From: an uncultured Clostridia bacterium
GTDB lineage: Bacteria; Bacillota; Clostridia; TANB77; CAG-508
Length of the DNA stretch: 64,000 nucleotides
Assembly (NCBI GenBank): GCA_934129895.1
Contig: CAKOWY010000004.1
Location: 1-64,000, forward strand
Reading direction: 5' to 3'
This document shows, in pieces, positions 43,935-52,700 of this stretch (position 1 is the first letter of the stretch; each line of letters opens with the position of its first letter). Position numbers and translations under genes: made by a program. The notes under the pieces were generated by a model, which saw only the letters and a list, made by a program, of their open reading frames with translations, did not search any database and was not told where the DNA came from.

Positions 43935-45413
43935 ATGGAAAATGTAGGCTTATATCAGGACATAGCTAAACGAACTGATGGAGATATTTATATTGGCGTC
44001 GTTGGTCCTGTTAGAACTGGTAAATCCACCTTCATAAAAAAATTTATGGATTTACTAGTTATTCCAAATATTGATAATGAATATAAAAAAGAAAGAGCAA
44101 AAGACGAATTACCACAAAGTGCAGGTGGTCGTACAATTATGACTACTGAACCAAAATTTGTTCCAAATGAGGCTGTAGAAATTACAATTGATAAAAATAT
44201 AAAGTTAAAAACTCGTCTTGTAGATTGTGTTGGTTATTTAGTTGATAATGCAATTGGATATTTAGAAGATGAAATGCCAAGGATGGTAAAAACTCCGTGG
44301 TCTGAAGATGAAATTCCATTTGAAACTGCCGCCGAAATTGGGACAAAAAAAGTCATTGAAGAACATTCTACAATAGGAATTTTAATTACAACAGATGGTT
44401 CTATAACAGACATTCCTCGTGATGATTATGTAAAAGCTGAAGAAAGGGTTGTTAATGAACTTCATGCTCTTAATAAACCTTTTATAATTTTACTTAACTC
44501 TTCCACTCCCTCTTCTCCTGAAACAAAAGAACTTGCTCAACAATTATCAGATAAATATAATACTAAAGTAATGCCAATTAGTTGCGAAGATTTAACTGTA
44601 GATGATATTAACTCAATGTTTGCAAATTTACTTTATGAATTTCCTGTTGAAGAAATTAGAATTGAATTTTCTAAATGGATAGATAGTTTAGACTTTTCTC
44701 ATCCTATAAAAAATAAATTATTTGAGCAAATCAAAAATGCTTTTTCTGATGTTTCGGCTTTGAAAGATATTTCAAATTGTGTTGCACGAATTAATTCAAC
44801 AGATATTATTAGCAAAGTTTTTGTTAATAATATTACTCTTGGAACTGGAAAAGTTTGTATTACAGTTACTTTAAAAGATGAATTGTTTTATAATATTCTT
44901 TCTGAAATTACTGGAATAACTATAGAAAATGAAGGAGATTTGTTTTCTATTATGAAAGATTTAGCTTGTATAAAAAAGAAATATGACAAAATTGCTTATG
45001 CATTAGAAGAAGTAAAAACTAAAGGTTATGGTATTGTTACACCTTCTATTGATGAATTAGTTCTTGAAGAACCTGAAATGGTTAAACAAGGTTCTCGCTT
45101 TGGAGTTAAACTTCGTGCCACAGCTCCTTCTATTCATCTTATTAGAGCAAATATTGAGACTGAAGTTTCTCCTATTGTCGGATCTGAAAAACAATCGGAA
45201 GAACTTGTTGATTATCTACTTTCTGGTTTTGAAAATGATCCAACTAGTATTTGGGAATCAAATATTTTTGGTAAGAGTCTGCATGAACTTGTTAATGAGG
45301 GCTTACAGGCAAAACTTGCCAAAATGCCAGAAGAAGCTCAATTTAAACTTCAGGAAACATTAGAACGTATTGTTAATGAAGGCTCTGGTGGATTGATTTG
45401 TATTATATTATAA
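43935..45413 (+). CDS. spoIVA: Spore coat morphogenetic ATPase SpoIVA
   Basis: The 492-residue protein begins ENVGLYQDIAKRTDGDIYIG and has the Walker A motif GPVRTGKST, then the long conserved middle domain and the membrane-binding C-terminus ending VNEGSGGLICIIL. SpoIVA polymerises on the forespore and is the base of the spore coat. AGGAGG precedes the ATG. It strongly supports endospore formation. Confidence 0.97.
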   Translation: MENVGLYQDIAKRTDGDIYIGVVGPVRTGKSTFIKKFMDLLVIPNIDNEYKKERAKDELPQSAGGRTIMTTEPKFVPNEAVEITIDKNIKLKTRLVDCVGYLVDNAIGYLEDEMPRMVKTPWSEDEIPFETAAEIGTKKVIEEHSTIGILITTDGSITDIPRDDYVKAEERVVNELHALNKPFIILLNSSTPSSPETKELAQQLSDKYNTKVMPISCEDLTVDDINSMFANLLYEFPVEEIRIEFSKWIDSLDFSHPIKNKLFEQIKNAFSDVSALKDISNCVARINSTDIISKVFVNNITLGTGKVCITVTLKDELFYNILSEITGITIENEGDLFSIMKDLACIKKKYDKIAYALEEVKTKGYGIVTPSIDELVLEEPEMVKQGSRFGVKLRATAPSIHLIRANIETEVSPIVGSEKQSEELVDYLLSGFENDPTSIWESNIFGKSLHELVNEGLQAKLAKMPEEAQFKLQETLERIVNEGSGGLICIIL

Positions 45414-45420
45414 AATCAAA

Positions 45421-45455
45421 AATAGTGAACTAGAAAAATCTAATTCACTATTTTT
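45421..45455. terminator. Bidirectional terminator after spoIVA
   Basis: AATAGTGAACTAGA (45421-45434) pairs with TCTAATTCACTATT (45439-45452), followed by T's. The opposing gene ends at 45455. Confidence 0.85.
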
Positions 45456-45946
45456 CATTCATAATAATCTACACTTTCAACATTATGTACATAACCATTT
45501 TTACTATCCAATGGATTAAATCCACCTTTTCCATAGTACTCAATAATTTTAACTTTACTTCCAGAAACAAAAATATTTTTATATTCATAATATTTCACTT
45601 CTGTCATATGAAAAGCTATAACATAAGCAACATATTTTTCATCATTTTTATATACTACATGTTCAGGTTTATAAGCCAATATAGAAAATATATAAACAAA
45701 AGGACCTATTATAACTAATGAAATAACAAATATAATACCCAAAACAATTTTTAACCATTTCTTATTTATAGAAAATATCACTTGTCCAATTCCTATAATG
45801 CAACCACTTCCGATTATTATAAAAGATATAATATTCACCCATTGTCTAAACATTAAATTAAACTTCTCTAATATTAAATATAATGTATATAATAATATAG
45901 CATATAAAATTGTATAAAATAAAACACTCTTTTTTAATTTTTTCAT
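45455..45946 (-). CDS. Hypothetical membrane protein (163 aa)
   Basis: Three hydrophobic helices (about residues 9-27, 35-58 and 66-92) are followed by a soluble C-terminal domain of about 70 residues, with EYKNIFVSGSKVKIIEYYGKG. It is last in a minus-strand group with an Xre regulator and a DUF2975 protein. No function is known. Confidence 0.75.
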   Translation of the reverse strand: MKKLKKSVLFYTILYAILLYTLYLILEKFNLMFRQWVNIISFIIIGSGCIIGIGQVIFSINKKWLKIVLGIIFVISLVIIGPFVYIFSILAYKPEHVVYKNDEKYVAYVIAFHMTEVKYYEYKNIFVSGSKVKIIEYYGKGGFNPLDSKNGYVHNVESVDYYE

Positions 45947-45954
45947 AATTTCCC

Positions 45955-46155
45955 CTATTTTGTATAATCCAATATATCCCCTGGCTTACAGTCAAGTACT
46001 TCACAAATCTTTTCTAATGTAGAAAATCTAATTGCTTTAGCTTTATTAGTTTTTAAAATAGATAAATTAGCTGGTGTTATTCCAACTCTATCTGCAAGTT
46101 CTCCTGATGATATTTTACGTTTTGCCATCATTACATCTAAATTAACAATTATCAT
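45955..46155 (-). CDS. Xre-family helix-turn-helix regulator (YozG-like)
   Basis: The 66-residue Cro/C1-type regulator has the HTH ISSGELADRVGITPANLSILK and ends LDCKPGDILDY, the short form that pairs with DUF2975 membrane proteins in Firmicutes. It lies between the DUF2975 gene and the 163-residue membrane protein and probably autoregulates the group. Confidence 0.9.
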   Translation of the reverse strand: MIIVNLDVMMAKRKISSGELADRVGITPANLSILKTNKAKAIRFSTLEKICEVLDCKPGDILDYTK

Positions 46156-46175
46156 TTTATTCAGTCCCTTCTATA

Positions 46176-46643
46176 TTAAATTGTCATATCATTTTCATTT
46201 TTATATTCTGTTGCTTGTTTTATTAATTCTGACAAAATATAAAATGCAATTGCAACACCTGCAAATAGAACTATCATAAATACTAATCCTAATAAAATAA
46301 TAATCTCATCACTTTTGACCAATAAAATCATATATAATAAATCAATTATCCAAAATACAGTTTCAACTAAAGAAGCTATACAACAAATCTTTAGTCTTTT
46401 TGCATTTTCCATACAAAATGGATTTCTATTTTTTAATGAGTCAAATTGTCCTATAAATTGTTTTACTATAACCAATAATGCTATCCCATTTGGATATATT
46501 ACATATATTGATGCATTTAAGTTTATTCCTGCAATTTGTGATATAACTGGTAATGCTATTAGTAATATTATTCCTCCCCAAAAACAAATTTGTAAAAATA
46601 CTTTTAAAAATTCACCTATTCCCTTTTCTCCTAAAATTTTCAT
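46176..46643 (-). CDS. DUF2975 membrane protein
   Basis: The 155-residue protein has four membrane segments and the DUF2975 pattern (FDSLKNRNPFCMENAKRLKI between helices 2 and 3). It is paired with the Xre regulator just downstream, a known conserved pair of unknown function. Confidence 0.85.
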   Translation of the reverse strand: MKILGEKGIGEFLKVFLQICFWGGIILLIALPVISQIAGINLNASIYVIYPNGIALLVIVKQFIGQFDSLKNRNPFCMENAKRLKICCIASLVETVFWIIDLLYMILLVKSDEIIILLGLVFMIVLFAGVAIAFYILSELIKQATEYKNENDMTI

Positions 46644-46653
46644 TTTATTCCTC

Positions 46654-48144
46654 CTATTTATTTATATTATTTAATATTTTTTTAGCTTTGATCTTTGGCA
46701 AATTGCTTTCTGCTAATGTATATTCTTTATTATTAAGATCCTTTTTTAATACTGCCAAATATCCATTCAATTCTCTTTGTTTTCTTTGTATTTGTTCTTT
46801 AACTATATTTTCATCCGTATTAGATTGAGCATAATACTTTTCAGAGTATTTAAACTCTGTATCTTTTAATTCTAATAATTGTTCAACTATGTCTGCATTA
46901 TTCATATCCATTAAATAATCCAAGTCTATATATCCAGTTTCTTTATATCTTTCAATGTTGTTTTTTACTATAATTTTATCTATATTTATAAAATTAACTA
47001 TACAATACATTGTTACAATAATAACAAAATATGTTTTAATTAAATTAATATTATTTTTTAAAATATATACTAATGTTGGAATTAATAATATTATTTCCGT
47101 AATTAATGCACAATCAACTAATATACGCAATCTTGTATATCCATAATTTTGTTGATATAATGACATTCTTGCAAAAGCTGAAATAATTATTACTAATGTG
47201 AATATTACCATTGCAACACACATTACTTTTTTATATTTTCTTTGCTTATTTGTCTCTTTTAATTTTTTTGCATTTGCTTTTAATATCATAACAATATTAA
47301 TTAATGATACTATCATTAATTGAAAAAATCCTTTTCTTGCAAATTCTGAATACTTTATGTTTTGTTCTGTAAATAATACTTTTATTTGTGTATAACAAAA
47401 TATTAAATATATAACATTTAATACTGTCATCATCATTCTTATTGTGTAACTTTCTTTAAGTTCTTTTCTTTCATTTTCTTCAAACTCTCTTAACACATTT
47501 TCTTTATCTAACATATTCATAAAGAATCCTGCAAAATAAAAGAATGCTATTATAATTGATATTACTCTAATAGTTAAATCTGGAATATTAAAAATATCTA
47601 TTTTCTTAAATAATATTTCAAATATTTTTGCGAATTCATTATCTGCAGAACTTAATAAACCTATAATTATTAATGCTATTAAAGTTGTTAAACATACTGC
47701 TTTAAATATATTATTTTTTTCTGTTTTTTCTTTTTCTATTTGTTCATCACTATTATTTCGTCTAAATTCCTTTATTATAGTTTTGGTAACATCACCTATA
47801 TAATTAATTGGTTGTAATATCATCAAAATAATTTTATAAATAATAGATTTTATTTGAAAACCAGATGTAGCTGATATTATCATCATTATATACAATATCG
47901 GTATTACCACTATATTTATTAAATAAAATTCTATATTATCAAATATAAAGTATGTACTTGATAACAAAATTATTGGAATTGACATTAATAATGCTTTTTT
48001 GTTTTTGGTATTTTCCTTTAATAATTTAATTGTTATCCATATTGTTGGTATCGCAAATAACAGTGCAGATATTCCTATATCTTGTTTCCAAAATAGTAAT
48101 GATTGCCATAAACTTAAAAATAATGCTCCTATTAATATTTTCAT
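46654..48144 (-). CDS. DUF4173 polytopic membrane protein (496 aa)
   Basis: At least ten hydrophobic segments, including the DUF4173 centre (ADNEFAKIFEILFKK, then YTIRMMMTVLNVIYLIFCYTQ). The C-terminal 100 residues are hydrophilic. It is first in the minus-strand group ending at 45455, 10 bases before the DUF2975 gene. Function is unknown. Confidence 0.85.
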   Translation of the reverse strand: MKILIGALFLSLWQSLLFWKQDIGISALLFAIPTIWITIKLLKENTKNKKALLMSIPIILLSSTYFIFDNIEFYLINIVVIPILYIMMIISATSGFQIKSIIYKIILMILQPINYIGDVTKTIIKEFRRNNSDEQIEKEKTEKNNIFKAVCLTTLIALIIIGLLSSADNEFAKIFEILFKKIDIFNIPDLTIRVISIIIAFFYFAGFFMNMLDKENVLREFEENERKELKESYTIRMMMTVLNVIYLIFCYTQIKVLFTEQNIKYSEFARKGFFQLMIVSLINIVMILKANAKKLKETNKQRKYKKVMCVAMVIFTLVIIISAFARMSLYQQNYGYTRLRILVDCALITEIILLIPTLVYILKNNINLIKTYFVIIVTMYCIVNFINIDKIIVKNNIERYKETGYIDLDYLMDMNNADIVEQLLELKDTEFKYSEKYYAQSNTDENIVKEQIQRKQRELNGYLAVLKKDLNNKEYTLAESNLPKIKAKKILNNINK

Positions 48145-48281
48145 ATTTTTTCTCCTTTGAAATAAAAATATAAATTGAAATTATAATTATTTTTTCAATT
48201 TCTTTGATATGAGCATTATATTATTATTTTTATTATTTGTCAATACTTTTTTATCGTTTTTCAATATATTTTATTTATGTA

Positions 48282-48309
48282 ACTATTTTACTCAAATATA
48301 CATAATATA
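48282..48309 (+). promoter_or_regulatory. Sigma-K-like promoter of the small Cys-rich membrane protein
   Basis: AC (48282-48283), a 17-base gap and CATAATATA (48301-48309) match AC-N17-CATANNNTA. The motif is short and the DNA AT-rich, so a chance match is possible. Confidence 0.35.
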
Positions 48310-48332
48310 TATTAGAACTGGAGGTGCTAATT

Positions 48333-48596
48333 ATGGAACCAGAAGTAGATATTTTTTGTAAAAAAGAACCAAAAAGAAAAGATTGTTCATGCTTATGGAT
48401 AATAACAGGAATAATAACTTTAGCTTTATTCTTCTTTGTTGGTGTTTTAATTGAAAGTTTACTTGGTGTTGTTGAAACGTTAGGATTAGGTGCTGTAATT
48501 GTTTTATTAATAACATTAGGTATATTATTTATAATTTCTTTAATATCTTTATTTTGTTGTAAAAAAACTAATAAAAAGAAAAATTGTTGTTTCTAG
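48333..48596 (+). CDS. Small two-helix membrane protein with cysteine-rich ends (87 aa)
   Basis: An ATG 8 bases after GGAGGTG starts a protein with FCKKEPKRKDCSC before the first helix (about 21-41), a second helix (about 50-72), and a CCKKTNKKKNCCF tail. Both ends would face the cytoplasm. The sigma-K-like promoter hints at expression in the sporulating mother cell. No family is recognised. Confidence 0.7.
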   Translation: MEPEVDIFCKKEPKRKDCSCLWIITGIITLALFFFVGVLIESLLGVVETLGLGAVIVLLITLGILFIISLISLFCCKKTNKKKNCCF

Positions 48597-48600
48597 CAAA

Positions 48601-48649
48601 AGATAAAAACAGACTCTATTCATTTTAAGAATAGAGTCTATTTTTATCT
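48601..48649. terminator. Bidirectional terminator
   Basis: A stem of about 20 bp (AGACTCTATTC 48611-48621 with GAATAGAGTCT 48629-48639, extended by AGATAAAAA/TTTTTATCT) lies between convergent genes and overlaps the end of the LRR-transglutaminase gene. Confidence 0.85.
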
Positions 48650-50782
48650 TTCATTCTCCTGTTGACTTTTTTGTTGTTCTGTATTTCTTTTAATTTCTTC
48701 TTTCAAATTATCTACTACCGATTGCTCTATAACAGTTTCTTGAGCTACAGTTTTAAAATCTTCTGTTCCAAATAGAGTTGGAACTCCTTTTCCAAAAGTT
48801 GTTTTTGTTGGCTTATTTGCCATTACTCCAACTTCATTTAATAAATAATCATCATCACATTTGTGAATCTTGTCATCTTGATCACTTGATGCTTTATGTT
48901 CTTTCTCAAACATTTTATCTCCCATCAAACAGTATTGTAATGGCATTCCTCTTTGAATTCTTTGAGCATCCCAAGTCAAATCAGCATTATACCATTTTCC
49001 ATCAATACATACTTGATTCCATGCATGTCCACCAGATTCTTCTCCAACCTCAGCCATTCCACTAATATATTTAGCATCTATCCCAACATATTTTAAACAT
49101 TGTTCTAATGCTAATGCATATCCAACGCATACTGCTCTTCCATGAATTAATACTCCTTCTAGACTTCTAGTAACTGCTTCTGCTCCTTCTACATGTTGTT
49201 CATTATCTATACAACCACTATAATCATAATTTGCAGCTTTTCCAATTATATTATATACAATATTAAATTTTTCATATTCACTTGCATTTTCTGGAATTTG
49301 TGATTTTATTTGTTCCATTACTTCTAATACTGGTACCAATTCTTCTGAAGTATACTCACCATGTAAATCATGTGCAATATCAAATTTTATTTCACCAAAT
49401 TTTTTTATTATATTTGTAGACATACCTTTTAATGTTTTTAATTCGATTTTTCCTTTAAAACTTCTTATTAAAGCCTCTTGTGTTTCTAGAGTAAGACTAT
49501 CTAAACTATCAACATCTATAAATTTAACCTTATTTAACGAAATATCTAAAGTCCCCAATCTAACAATTTCATTCAATAGTTCTGGATCTCTAATCCATGA
49601 ATTATATGGAGATACAACTAATAAATCGTATTGACTTATATGTCCTTTATGATATATTCCTAAAAAATCCTTTAGTTTTGCCTCTAATTCATCACTTGCT
49701 ACATTTATAATCTTTGAACTCAATTCATCATATTGTCTTGTCTCTAAAAAACTAATATCAATATTTCTTGCTTTTTTAGCCTCTATCATATCTGTTATAG
49801 ATGTTTTTCCAAGTGGATTTCTATCTAGGTGCATTTTTGTCAATTGGGAATATTTATTTAATATACTGTTTGGGGCATCTTCTATTCCACAATCTGATAA
49901 AATAAGTTCCTGCATTCCTATAGAATTTGGCAAATTATCTTCCACATCATCTATTCCATACAATTCTAATCTCTCTAAATTAGTAAAATTTCGCAATCCT
50001 GAAACATTTTCACAACTTTTCCTATGCGGTGCTATACTTAATTTTTTCAGAGTTTTCTGTTCAGCAACACTTTTCATTGATTGGATATTTCCACTAAATT
50101 CCAATTTTTCCAAACTTGATATTGGAGGTATTACAACATTTGCTTCTAAATTAATGCTAGTTATATCTAAACTTTTTAATCCTTTTACCTTTGCTATTTC
50201 ATCTGCATTATGTTGAGATATATCTATCTTCCATATATTTAACCTTTCTAATCCACTCAAATTTTTTAGGTCAGACAAATCAACCGATTGGGGCTTATTA
50301 TAATATGGATCTGATATAATATTCATTTTTTCTCCAATTTCCAATGAATCAAAATTTGGATAATCATTCAATATTGTTTCTGCGTTTAATTCTGATCTTC
50401 CAAATAATGTAACATTTGTTACATTTTTTATCCTACTTAATTTTTCTAATCCTCCATTTGCTAATTCTTCTGCTCCTAGTTGAACAGATTTTATTTCACT
50501 GTCTTCAAAAAATTCTGCAGATATATTACAATTTGAAAGCTCAACTTTATCCACTTGTAATCCAACAAGTTTCACTTTTGATAAATCTGCATCTTTTAGT
50601 ATTAATACTTTATTAATTTCGGCTAATAAATTTACATCTTCTTGAGTAAGTTGTTCTCCTTGAAGATTTAATCCTATATAACCTAATTCTTTTCTAACTT
50701 CTTCTCTTGTAAAGCTTTCTTTTCCTGTTTTTTCAGCCATAAGTTTATTTAAAACTTCACTATCAAATCTAATCTCTTCCAA
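48644..50782 (-). CDS. Leucine-rich-repeat protein with a transglutaminase-like domain (712 aa)
   Basis: The N-terminal two thirds are irregular leucine-rich repeats (LSGLERLNIWKI, SGLRNFTNLERLELYGI, QLTKMHLDRNPL). The C-terminal part is a transglutaminase-like peptidase core with Cys552 (GRAVCVGYA), His586 (GGHAWNQV) and Asp601 (NADLTWD), all three of the triad. The last 80 residues are charged and probably disordered. There is no signal peptide or membrane segment, so it looks cytosolic. It is last in a three-gene transcript. The pairing of LRRs with a cysteine protease-like fold suggests recognition plus cleavage or cross-linking (inference). Confidence 0.85.
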   Translation of the reverse strand: MEEIRFDSEVLNKLMAEKTGKESFTREEVRKELGYIGLNLQGEQLTQEDVNLLAEINKVLILKDADLSKVKLVGLQVDKVELSNCNISAEFFEDSEIKSVQLGAEELANGGLEKLSRIKNVTNVTLFGRSELNAETILNDYPNFDSLEIGEKMNIISDPYYNKPQSVDLSDLKNLSGLERLNIWKIDISQHNADEIAKVKGLKSLDITSINLEANVVIPPISSLEKLEFSGNIQSMKSVAEQKTLKKLSIAPHRKSCENVSGLRNFTNLERLELYGIDDVEDNLPNSIGMQELILSDCGIEDAPNSILNKYSQLTKMHLDRNPLGKTSITDMIEAKKARNIDISFLETRQYDELSSKIINVASDELEAKLKDFLGIYHKGHISQYDLLVVSPYNSWIRDPELLNEIVRLGTLDISLNKVKFIDVDSLDSLTLETQEALIRSFKGKIELKTLKGMSTNIIKKFGEIKFDIAHDLHGEYTSEELVPVLEVMEQIKSQIPENASEYEKFNIVYNIIGKAANYDYSGCIDNEQHVEGAEAVTRSLEGVLIHGRAVCVGYALALEQCLKYVGIDAKYISGMAEVGEESGGHAWNQVCIDGKWYNADLTWDAQRIQRGMPLQYCLMGDKMFEKEHKASSDQDDKIHKCDDDYLLNEVGVMANKPTKTTFGKGVPTLFGTEDFKTVAQETVIEQSVVDNLKEEIKRNTEQQKSQQENER

Positions 50783-50800
50783 TGTTTTTCTCCTATCATT

Positions 50801-51388
50801 TTATCCAATCGGTAAATTTTTATCTAAGAATTCTATTTGAATGTTTTTTTCTTTAAAATAATTCATAACAACCTCTTTACTTGCTACTTTACTTCCATTC
50901 AAAATTATTTTTTTTAAAGATTTTGGAATATTTAAATGTCCTTTAGTTAAATCAATTTCTTTTAAACTTAAAATTTCCAAACATTTCATTTTGCATAACA
51001 CTTGTAAATTTTTAGGTATAGTATATTCTAATTCAAATCCTTTCAAATCCAAATTTACAATTGTATTTACATCGAATTCTTTACAATTGTTTATATATAA
51101 ATAATTTATATTCTGTTCATAACAAATATTAAAAATATTTTCACAATTTTCTATTCGTATACTATCTATATTCTTAATTTTTATTTTTTCTATAATATTA
51201 CAATTTACAAACCATAGTTTTTTAAGATTTTTTAGTGTTTCTAATATCACCATAATTTCATTTGTAACATTAAAATTTTTTAAGATTACATATTCCAATT
51301 TTTCATTATTTCTAATTTTATTTATATCTACATCTATTTTTTGCCCCAAAATATTATATTGATTTAATGTTATTGTATTCTCATCCAT
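50801..51388 (-). CDS. Leucine-rich-repeat-like protein (195 aa)
   Basis: Short irregular repeats with conserved Leu/Ile/Asn spacing (NLKKLWFVNCNIIEKIKIKN, DSIRIENCENI, CLEILSLKEIDL) resemble those of the next gene but without the enzymatic domain. No signal peptide. It ends 18 bases before the LRR-transglutaminase gene begins and probably works with it. Confidence 0.75.
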   Translation of the reverse strand: MDENTITLNQYNILGQKIDVDINKIRNNEKLEYVILKNFNVTNEIMVILETLKNLKKLWFVNCNIIEKIKIKNIDSIRIENCENIFNICYEQNINYLYINNCKEFDVNTIVNLDLKGFELEYTIPKNLQVLCKMKCLEILSLKEIDLTKGHLNIPKSLKKIILNGSKVASKEVVMNYFKEKNIQIEFLDKNLPIG

Positions 51389-51401
51389 ATTTTTTCCATC
51401 C

Positions 51402-51839
51402 TTATCTTTTGATTAATTTTCTGATAAAATTAAATATCTTTTTATACCATTTTTCTTCATTAATAACTACTGGTAATGTTTCTTTATTAATATCATCCTC
51501 TGCACTTACTTTATTTTTTCTTTTGTCAAAAATATTTTGAATATCATATTCTTCATTAATTTCTTCTAACCTTTGGTTGTTAATTTTTATTAATTCTTTT
51601 CTTTCATCTTCTGAACATAAGTAATCTCTATATATTAATGATAAAATCTCCCTTGTTTCTATTAATAATTCCTGATCATTTAACTTTTTGTGTTCATCTA
51701 ATATTAATTTGTAATTATTATCTTTATTGTTTTTTATTAGCTGTCTAAATTTATCTGGAACTTTATTTCTTATTTCTTCACTTGAATATTCTAAAATTGT
51801 ATCTACTTCAGAAAATGCCTTATAAATGTTTTCTTTCAT
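51402..51839 (-). CDS. Hypothetical helical protein, paralogue of the gene at 54675 (145 aa)
   Basis: Helical throughout. It shares with the 54675 product IYRDYLCSEDE, then EEYDIQNIFDKRK, then PVV and a basic C-terminal helix KKIFNFIRKLIKR, in the same order and at similar spacing. The amphipathic basic tail could bind a membrane or partner. It is first in the transcript leading to the two LRR proteins. The family is familiar from clostridial genomes but has no assigned function. Confidence 0.75.
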   Translation of the reverse strand: MKENIYKAFSEVDTILEYSSEEIRNKVPDKFRQLIKNNKDNNYKLILDEHKKLNDQELLIETREILSLIYRDYLCSEDERKELIKINNQRLEEINEEYDIQNIFDKRKNKVSAEDDINKETLPVVINEEKWYKKIFNFIRKLIKR

Positions 51840-51993
51840 TTGTAAAATCCTCTCTTTTAAATTACCTACATATTATCATATCACAAAATATTTTTCAATA
51901 CTATAAACACATTGAAAAAATAAATTATTTTTTGTTGTAAAATCTACTTAATTGTAGTATAATTAGCATATTCATAAGAAAGAAGGAAAAAAA

Positions 51994-52677
51994 TTGAAAA
52001 TATTAAGTATAGACACAGCAAGTAATTTATGTACAGTAGCTGTTTTAGAAAATGAAAAATGTATAAAAGAAATAATTGTTAATGATGCAAGAAATCATTC
52101 AGAAAAAATAATGCCTGTAATCGAACAAGCATTATTAGAGAGTAACTTAACATTACAAAATATTGATCTAATCGTTTGTGATAAAGGTCCTGGCTCTTTT
52201 ACAGGAATAAGAATTGGAGTTGGAACAGTCCTTGCATTTAAAGATAGTTTAAATATTCCATGTATTGGGATTTCTTCTTTACAAGCTTTGGCTTACAATA
52301 TTAACGATAATGGAATTATCTGTTCACTTATAGATGCAAAAAATAATAATGTATACTTTGGAGTTTTTGAAAAGAAAAATAATCTTGTAACTCAACTTGA
52401 AGAGCTAAGCTTTAAGACAATAGAAGAAATCATTCCAATATTAAATAAATATGACAAAATCATTTTTGTTGGTGATGGCTCAATTGTTTATAAAGATTTT
52501 TTAGAAAGTAACCTAAAAAATTGTAAATTTAGCAGTAAAAATGATTTAAGCAGTTTTTCACTAGGATTAGCTGGATTGAATACATATAAACAAAATATAG
52601 AGTCTGATTTGATGCCATTATATTTGAGAAAATCTCAAGCTGAAAGAGCTTTAGAAAATAAATCAATAAAAAAATAG
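51994..52677 (+). CDS. tsaB: tRNA threonylcarbamoyladenosine biosynthesis protein TsaB
   Basis: The 227-residue ASKHA-fold protein has ILSIDTASNLCTVAV and DKGPGSFTGIRIG. TsaB binds TsaD in making t6A37 of tRNA. The start is TTG (51994) after GAAGGA. rimI, its usual operon partner, lies 1.3 kb away with an opposite-strand gene between them. Confidence 0.93.
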   Translation: MKILSIDTASNLCTVAVLENEKCIKEIIVNDARNHSEKIMPVIEQALLESNLTLQNIDLIVCDKGPGSFTGIRIGVGTVLAFKDSLNIPCIGISSLQALAYNINDNGIICSLIDAKNNNVYFGVFEKKNNLVTQLEELSFKTIEEIIPILNKYDKIIFVGDGSIVYKDFLESNLKNCKFSSKNDLSSFSLGLAGLNTYKQNIESDLMPLYLRKSQAERALENKSIKK

Positions 52678-52697
52678 CCAAAATGGCTATTTTTTTA
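52672..52697 (+). terminator. tsaB terminator
   Basis: AAATAGCCA and TGGCTATTT pair (52672-52692) and are followed by T's. The tsaB stop codon lies inside the 5' arm. Confidence 0.85.
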
Positions 52698-52700
52698 TTA

